This document shows positions 48,041-54,496 of a stretch of DNA of 54,496 nucleotides, piece by piece (position 1 is the first letter of the stretch; each line of letters starts with the position of its first letter). The stretch covers positions 805,049 to 859,544 of the forward strand of contig NW_019091444.1 in NCBI RefSeq assembly GCF_001949145.1, in the 5' to 3' direction. A model generated the notes under the pieces. The model was not told where the DNA came from. It ran no database searches and saw only the letters and a list, made by a program, of their open reading frames with translations. Source of the DNA: Acanthaster planci (lineage: Eukaryota > Echinodermata > Asteroidea > Valvatida > Acanthasteridae). The position numbers and the translations under genes are program-made.

Positions 48041-48226
48041 CTTCTCCTTCTCGCTGGCTTGCCTGTCTATCGTGGACCCCTTCAGGTCGTACTTGGTGTG
48101 GACAGGCATTGTGGAACTGAAGATGCTTCTGAGGACCACCATGTAGGTCTCTGTGCCGTCCACGGTTAACCGGTACATGCCTAGATACTGTGGTAAGAGG
48201 GTGTCACCGTGGGACTCCACTATACT
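48041..48226 (-). CDS. PIP4K2: PIP4K2 exon with DLKGST motif
   Basis: 62 residues, SIVESHGDT to ASEKEK, phase 0 on both sides (TCCTCAG/AGTATA, GAGAAG/GTGGGT). It carries [11 protein letters not shown] and the invariant DLKGST of phosphoinositide phosphate kinases. Where human PIP4K2A and 2B have the nucleotide-contact motif TRNVF, this protein reads LRSIF. The rest of the exon is strongly conserved, so this is not a frameshift. Confidence 0.93.
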
Positions 48227-48497
48227 CTGAGGACATGAACGAAAGCACTAGGTCACTGCAAAGCCAAAATCAGACGTTCTCCAAGTCATCTGATACCTGC
48301 AAGGACAATGCACTTCTTGGGGGGGGGGTTTCCATTGTGAATTGAGGACGTGGAAAGAGAATGGGCCATCAATAAGTTGAAATTTTTCCCCATGACAGCA
48401 TAACAAAATATGCTGTTATTTAACTGTAAGTCCTTGCTCTAAAGATGCTGTTGAAGTATTTATTTCTTGGAGACGTGAAGTTACGCTTGCCACGAAC

Positions 48498-48650
48498 CTT
48501 GTGGTACTCGGGGAGGACGTTAAACATCAGCTCCACCTCCTCCCGGGTGATGGTCTTGACGAAGAATTTGCCGTCGTACGTTCGCATGAACTTGGAGCCG
48601 CTCTTGCCGGATGAGTCATCGTAGGTCGGCGCGGAAGACACGAAGGAGTT
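48498..48650 (-). CDS. PIP4K2: PIP4K2 (PI5P 4-kinase type II), N-most exon found here
   Basis: Type II phosphatidylinositol phosphate kinases phosphorylate PI5P at the 4-position to make PI(4,5)P2, acting as dimers at endomembranes and in cytosol and nucleus. Six exons on this strand join in frame to give the C-terminal 293 residues of a roughly 406-residue family. This one gives 51 residues: NSFVSSAPTYDD, a glycine/serine nucleotide loop (SGKSGSKF) and FFVKTITREEVE with the ATP-binding lysine, ending EYHK. The acceptor is CGCGCAG/AACTCC and the donor CACAAG/GTTCGT. The alignment to human PIP4K2A NSLTRSAP...YHQ is co-linear. Exons for the first 110 or so residues were searched for on this strand up to the window edge and not found, so the gene is partial here. 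Confidence 0.92.
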
Positions 48651-49865
48651 CTGCGCGCGCGCAGACGGAAAACGGAAGGGAAAAAAAACAGTACATGAAA
48701 TAAATGCACTCTCTCCATGCTGATCCATATGCGAACTGTTAGCGTAACAATATAACCAGGTGCAAACAAGTGCAGCTTCTGGGGCTTGATTTTTGGGAAC
48801 TCCAAAGATGGTCGCTTTTTAATTTAATGCGGCAGAAATCCTTTTTAAGAGTTCAAACAGTATCGAGCGATAGCCGAACCAACCATGGGTCAAAGATGTA
48901 GATGATTTTATTCAAATACCCCCAGTGGAAATCAAAAAGGAGGGCGCATGTAAAAATGGCCTGTGAGCGTCCTGACACAACAGCCTGACGTGATTAAAAT
49001 TTCAAGTTTCCCATTCAGACTTCACTTAGAGCATAAAAAAAAAATTTATTTGGGCCCCTGAAGATGGCCCCTAGCGGAGTCCAGCCTTGGGTCTCGGAGC
49101 TGCACACGTACTATCCAGTCAACGCATTGGTGTTCCCCCTATACATGTATGACTACTGGGACCCCAGACCAGCTGATAAATATATGGATAATTAATCATT
49201 GTAACACCTTATCTTTTATCCCTACCGTGTGGATTTCATCGGTACCCGCGCCACTAAGTCTAGCAAGTCAAGGGCAAGATGACATGCATATTATGTATGA
49301 GGGGGTGGTGGTTGGAACCATTGCCTACATGTACATGTACGCCTTGAGGAAGGGGGGTCCACCAAACCAGCACGTTGTGCAAACGTACATACTATGCGGA
49401 CGACTTTGATGGACTAGTTCTCAGGTGTCTTTTGGTTACAGTAGCTCCAGCAGTTTTCATGTGACGGAACGTGACGGGCAGAGACACTTCAGGAAGCATA
49501 CCACATCCGTGGAGGCGCATGCATTTTCAAATCTGTGTATTTGTATCAACTGGCAGTTTCATGTACATGTACGCCGGAATGTTGAGAGACTGTGAAGGAC
49601 AGCCCCTGTCTGCACCCACCCGTGTAAATTGAACGCTGATCGTCAAAAATCACCTGACTGAAAATCCCCTATTTGTTAAGAGCTATTTTACACTTTTTAA
49701 CAGCGGCTCTCAAATGACTGCGCCCAGTTGGGAAATGCCGAAACTTATCCGCAAATCTGCCATGCGTGGGTAATGCAGGAGTCATACTGTGAATGCCCGC
49801 GGACAAAGGCTTCACACTCCCTGACACAGACACGTGAGCCTCTCTCTCAACCAGCAAATTGTATG

Positions 49866-49885
49866 ACAGAGAGAGAGAGAGAGAA
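49866..49885. repeat. GA microsatellite
   Basis: About nine GA units. Confidence 0.9.
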
Positions 49886-52159
49886 ATTTTCCCTTTGATG
49901 TTCGCGAGGTACATGTAATCTTCAGTGCATTATTCAGCTCCACGTTGAGAGAGGCCAATAAAAGCCCCACACTGTTGCTGCCGCTGCCGCGGCTATTTTT
50001 AGACCGAGGCTTCAGATTCATGCATCGCTGCTTGCCATTCTTTTTATGGATCCATTTCTAAAAATACCAGTTCCACTTTGGGGAAGGAAAAAAATTAGTC
50101 CATTTCAGACTGTGCACAACATTCTCCAAAAATACCTCTGGAGATGTGAAAACACCACGCTTGTTAGAGAGAGCACCACAAAGGGATTTTCAAACAAACT
50201 CTGTTTATTATTCTTAAAAAGGAAATGAGCAGAACTGTTGCCAAGCTCAACCTTTTGGGGATACGGCAGACCCAGTCAAAAGGTTTAAATCTAATACTTT
50301 GCATACAAGCTACACATAAATGTATTTCCTATTACTGAACATGAAAAAATTAAAGCAAATATATTGACACTTATGTTACTTTGTAGCTTTGAAAAGAATT
50401 AAACGGAGCATTTAAATTTGCTTAAATTTCAAATCAGGAAAAATTCAGCAGTGTCATGACTGTTTGCATGATGGATGATCAAGGGCCTCACGAGCCAAAT
50501 TTCCTGTTTTTAAGCACATGTGTCACTTGTACAAGCAGGAAAAGAATGCACGTGCGGAAAAATTCAACTTCAAGTTGAAATGTAATAATTTACAGCCCAG
50601 ATCACGATGCCTGCTCGTAACAGACTGTAGAAATGATGAAGACAACAACCCCGCATGCCGCGGCCGGCAAGGATTTATGTGCTTGGCCTGGTTTCTGATG
50701 ATGAAAGGCGCGGACCGTGCAATGACGAGAGCAAATTACCGCAGCTGGACACGAGACCGTCAACCTGACCGCTGCTTTTTTTTCCTGCTTGGCTGAAAAA
50801 TGGAACTGACGGAATGGAATTGCTCTCTGGGAAGGGAATTCAGGTTTAAAAAGCTGAAAATTCTTTGCGGCACTGGCTAATTTGAAGCGCATACAATGTA
50901 CCTGAGCATACACTTCGTACCTTGCCACAGCTTTGCTCCAATAAACCACACAAATACTGCTTGACAGAAGCCAGTACATTGTATATGACAGTTTTAAATG
51001 ACACCAAAATGCCAATTTTTAACATGCTAAGTTTTAATATAAGAATAGCACCAGTAACGTTCAGGATGTTCTTAAAATTGCTCATTCTTTTTCGCTGAAA
51101 AAAACATTCGGTCCGAACGCAAAGGTCCTTACAGCAGTCATATGAGGTTTACTGTATTTGTGTGCCATTTGATATCTCTGCACCAGTGGGCAACCTGTGT
51201 CCTACTGCAAGCCATCGGAGCCCAGCGGATGGCTGTGTACATGTACACGCATGTGTGTGGTTCCTTGGTAAATAGCACCTGTTTGTACAAGTAAATCTGT
51301 GCACATATGATCGTGCACATGAATATCGGGGACGGGACACAAGCTGATCTTATTCCCCCGACAATCTTGCCGAGATCTCGAGTCCTGGGTGCAGTTACAG
51401 GTGTATGTATTTCATAAATGGAGTTGAAAGCTTGCACACGTAATTTGCATTTTTTTAACGGAGAGCTGTCGTGTTTGGCGCAGCTGTTGTGTACATGTAC
51501 GTGCACATTAACCATTTTTTCTTCAGTTTTTCCGTCTTAACGATGGTAAACTTTACCATACTGAAGGGTTACAGTACGTGTACATGAATGTCCAATTTAT
51601 ACAGCGCAGGTCTTCAATTACCGAGTGTTTATATTTAGGCCTACTGTAAATTGACACACACTTGAGCATGTTCAATCAGCAGTTTGACTAACTCTGATCG
51701 AATGCACATTAGTCGACAATGGTTGAACAGGTCTAGTGAACTACAATGTCGTGAATGTATTTGCGACCAGCCTATCGGGGTTGGTCACACTGTGGGTTGC
51801 CGTAAACCCTTTTTCACAGCATAGTGCAGAGAGGGCCAGTTATAAGGAAAATGCCAGAAAAACAGTATGTCACTAATAAACAACCATTTTCACTTTTACT
51901 TTTTGATATTTTGCCCTTCCTACGGCCCCTTCTTCTCCCTTTCAGCCTAATGACCTGACAACGACTAGGGTCCTTTGCACTTCAACTTCACTTCACACGC
52001 GTCAGGTACCCGGTACATGTACACTGTACGTCACGAACCAACCAGTTAACTAGTGGTCTCTGATCGAGCTTGTCCCTTATATTTACAGTATTTCGGAGCA
52101 TACAGTGTGAAGACAGAAATTTTCTACATGGTACAGCCCGCCACCCAATCCCGGAAAAC

Positions 52160-52225
52160 CCAGTGGTCAAGTACCTGAGACGTCTGCACCAGTGAGCAGG
52201 AAGTTGTGGGTTCTAATCCCAACCG
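52160..52225 (+). repeat. tRNA-derived (SINE-like) fragment
   Basis: A B-box-like GGTTCTAATCC (52209-52219) lies about 40 bases after an A-box-like CAGTGGTCAAGTACCTGAG. The acceptor-stem pairing expected of a true tRNA is not evident, so a tRNA-derived SINE remnant is more likely than a functional tRNA. Confidence 0.3.
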
Positions 52226-54496
52226 AGTGAGCTTGAGATTTTTTGGGGGGCAAACCTCGGAACACTCTGAGCATGCAGTGTGAATACAGAGTACCCAAAA
52301 AGTAAATACGTCACATGCACATTACGTGTGAGTAAGAGGCATTGGCACGAGAAACAGCATGTGAACCGTGCGTGCGCTCGCTCCATTCGTTTACATGGCA
52401 TTTACTGGTCCTTCATTTACATGAGGTCACCCTTTTGTGCTCTATATACCACGCGTCAGTGTAAGGACAAATCCTGTGCCCAAAAAATATTCAAGTTCCG
52501 GAGACATGCTCTCTCGGCTGAACTTGTGTCCGGTTTCACCCCGGCGGACAAATAAACCTGTTCATTCCATCCTCTTTTCTCTGGACTTTCCGATACTTCG
52601 ACAGCACAAAACTCTCCCTCTCGACCTGTAAGGAGCCGCGAGTGCAGACTGTGTGTGAAGGTCGCACAGATCAGAGGTCTGCGCAGCTTGAAGTAAAATG
52701 CAAACAAAACCATGCTCACAACTTATGGCCACTCACTCTAAAAGCTTGTACTTTTCGAGGGCGGAAGATATGAGTAGCATACTTTTTGAAAGAGTCCCTC
52801 TCAAGAGAAGCACGTGCAAAGTTCACTGTTTACAACTACAGTACATGTACGTACAAGTCCTGATAACTGAAAACAATGGATTGGGAAGGCTGCAGAGTGG
52901 CTATAACAGCGGCACACATGTTCATTCATCCTTGAGAGCAATAGTTCATTCAAAGGTCTACCAGTATGATGGATAGAAACGGAATACCGGTGCATGAAAT
53001 GTACTGTACGCATGAAAATTTAGAGTCAGGGAACCAGATAAATTCAGCTGCGCCACGTACATGTACATGTGCTGGGTACAATGTACCGGCACCATACTCG
53101 TGAACACTCGAAGACATGTGCAGGATACGTGTACATGTCCAAGTACAGCTCAACTGCACATACATATGACTCCATTATTGTGCAGGTTGATTCCAAAGTA
53201 CTGTACCGCTAGCTCCAATTTCGGGTCATTCCAAAAATTAGGGGTCCAAAAGTGTGACATTTTGGTGTCCCTGTTACATGTGACCTTGGTTATTTGACAT
53301 GGAAATACAGAATTGATTTCAAACAATTACTATTTGCTTGGTAGGTACATTTCCATCAATTCATCACTCTTGGAAATTAGAAAATGTGTTCTGAACTTAC
53401 AAAATCTACGGCAGATGTGCAGGGACACGAAAAAAAAAATGGACCCCCTAATTTCTGGAAATACCCTTTATTGTTTTACACGTTTCCAATACAATGATGT
53501 ACAGTAAGTTTTGAAATTTTTGTAAACACGATACATGTACACAGACCACAATCCATGCCCCACATGCATATGCCACAGACACGCACATGTGTACATGCGT
53601 TTCATGTTTGTGCACAATGCCAAATCTGTTGCTGTCCATCGTCCATTCCATCAACACTGATTCGGTTGTCAAGGAGCAGTTCCGCTCGTGCACGACACTA
53701 ATCATGCCCACTCCATTCCCTCCCCACTGGCTATTGACACAGGGAGAGTCTTCAGTAATTAACGGGTATCCATCAAGCTTCTGGATCCAGCCCAGCAGTT
53801 TAAAGCTACACGTACGGTAGCTTCTCACCGTGGGACCGGCTTTTCCCTCACAATTAAAAAACCCCCGCAAATTCTGCCCGTTTGTTACTTTGGACGTCAG
53901 TACGTGTACAATGGCATACGATATCTGTGCATTTATATAACTCCACTTACACTTGAGTATTTTTTTTTCATACAAAAAATGGCAATGCCTTCTAGCATGC
54001 AGTCAACAACTGCTAGGAACAGGCACACACCTTTATTGTGTACATCACAAAAATGTATCCGTTATCAATGGTTTATATTGTACGAGTGAGTATGTGCAAG
54101 TCGATGGCACTGATACATATGTGCATGCACATGTACATATCTGAACGTGCGCATCTGTCGGCTGATACAGGAAGCGCAGTCGGATGGTAAGGCTACAGGG
54201 ATGGGTATGGAGGAAGTGGTGGGCGTGGATACCCGGTACATGTACGCTGTGTGCAGTAAGAGCTGGAGACGGAAGGCACACACAGGCCGGACTTCAGTTT
54301 CTTGGCTTCGCCATCTGGCATGTTGCACTGACGGTATGTACGTGCCTCGTAAATGTACATGTTCACAGCACCAGAACCGAAATTTTCTCCGAGTGCAATA
54401 TACAGAATCCTTAGTTGCCGGGGTAACCCACGCGAGCGAGCCCAAACGGACCAGTTTTGATTCCTGCCACAAACTCACACACACACAAGAGTGTAT

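Larger units (their letters stand above)
48651..54496. other. PIP4K2 5' intron or upstream region, no exon recognised
   Basis: Nothing resembling the missing N-terminal kinase exons (for example the conserved VFRNLRERFG block) was found on the minus strand. The region is rich in TGTACATGTACA-type palindromes from about 49140 onward. A 175-codon minus-strand open frame (53448-53975) is unexplained. Confidence 0.5.

Noticed and set aside
51138-51515. Histidine/valine- and methionine/tyrosine-rich short frames in the last 5 kb
   Set aside because: These are translations of GTACATGTAC palindromes, not proteins.
51715-51740. Possible N-terminal PIP4K2 exon (a short LFN-encoding stretch on the minus strand)
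   Set aside because: Only a few residues fit, there are no flanking conserved residues, and no splice sites in frame.
52160-52225. Functional tRNA gene
   Set aside because: A B-box-like sequence is present but no paired acceptor stem or anticodon loop could be drawn.

Overview
This is a eukaryotic, almost certainly metazoan, genomic window. It has intron-split genes with GT/AG borders, long non-coding stretches and many short inverted-repeat transposons. Two genes can be read with confidence, and both are animal families: a kisspeptin/GPR54-type G-protein-coupled receptor and a type II phosphatidylinositol-5-phosphate 4-kinase. The frequent TAGGCCTA-like and TGTACATGTACA-like palindromes, plus a GPR54-type receptor with a canonical DRY motif, suggest an invertebrate deuterostome (echinoderm or hemichordate more likely than amphioxus). 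That assignment is inference; no species-specific marker was seen. All exon borders were placed by eye from splice consensus, reading frame and family conservation.

Layout. Positions 1-33300 hold no gene I can support. They contain several miniature transposons, dispersed repeats, tandem repeats and GC-rich patches that could be regulatory. Positions 33852-37799 (+ strand) hold a complete three-coding-exon receptor of 417 residues with all seven-helix landmarks; an open, splice-flanked 87-bp segment at 33314-33400 may be an upstream exon. Positions 37800-43845 lie between the two convergent genes and hold foldback elements, a 4 x 38 bp tandem repeat, a perfect 30-bp palindrome flanked by an 8-bp direct repeat, and a degenerate minisatellite. 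Positions 43846-48650 (- strand) hold six exons encoding the C-terminal 293 residues of a PIP4K2, ending in a stop codon. Its first roughly 110 residues were not found and probably lie beyond the right edge, so 48651-54496 is read as intron or upstream sequence. That stretch is rich in TGTACATGTACA-type palindromes.

How the genes relate. The receptor (a membrane neuropeptide receptor of a family usually coupled to Gq and phospholipase C) and the kinase (which makes PI(4,5)P2 from PI5P) both touch phosphoinositide signalling. They are convergent neighbours on opposite strands, and nothing in the sequence shows co-regulation. No rRNA gene, intact tRNA gene, CRISPR array, prokaryotic operon or viral gene was seen. 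The most unusual material is the set of small inverted-repeat elements, several with identifiable target-site duplications, and a replaced five-residue motif in the kinase. I found no evidence for a wholly new biological system.
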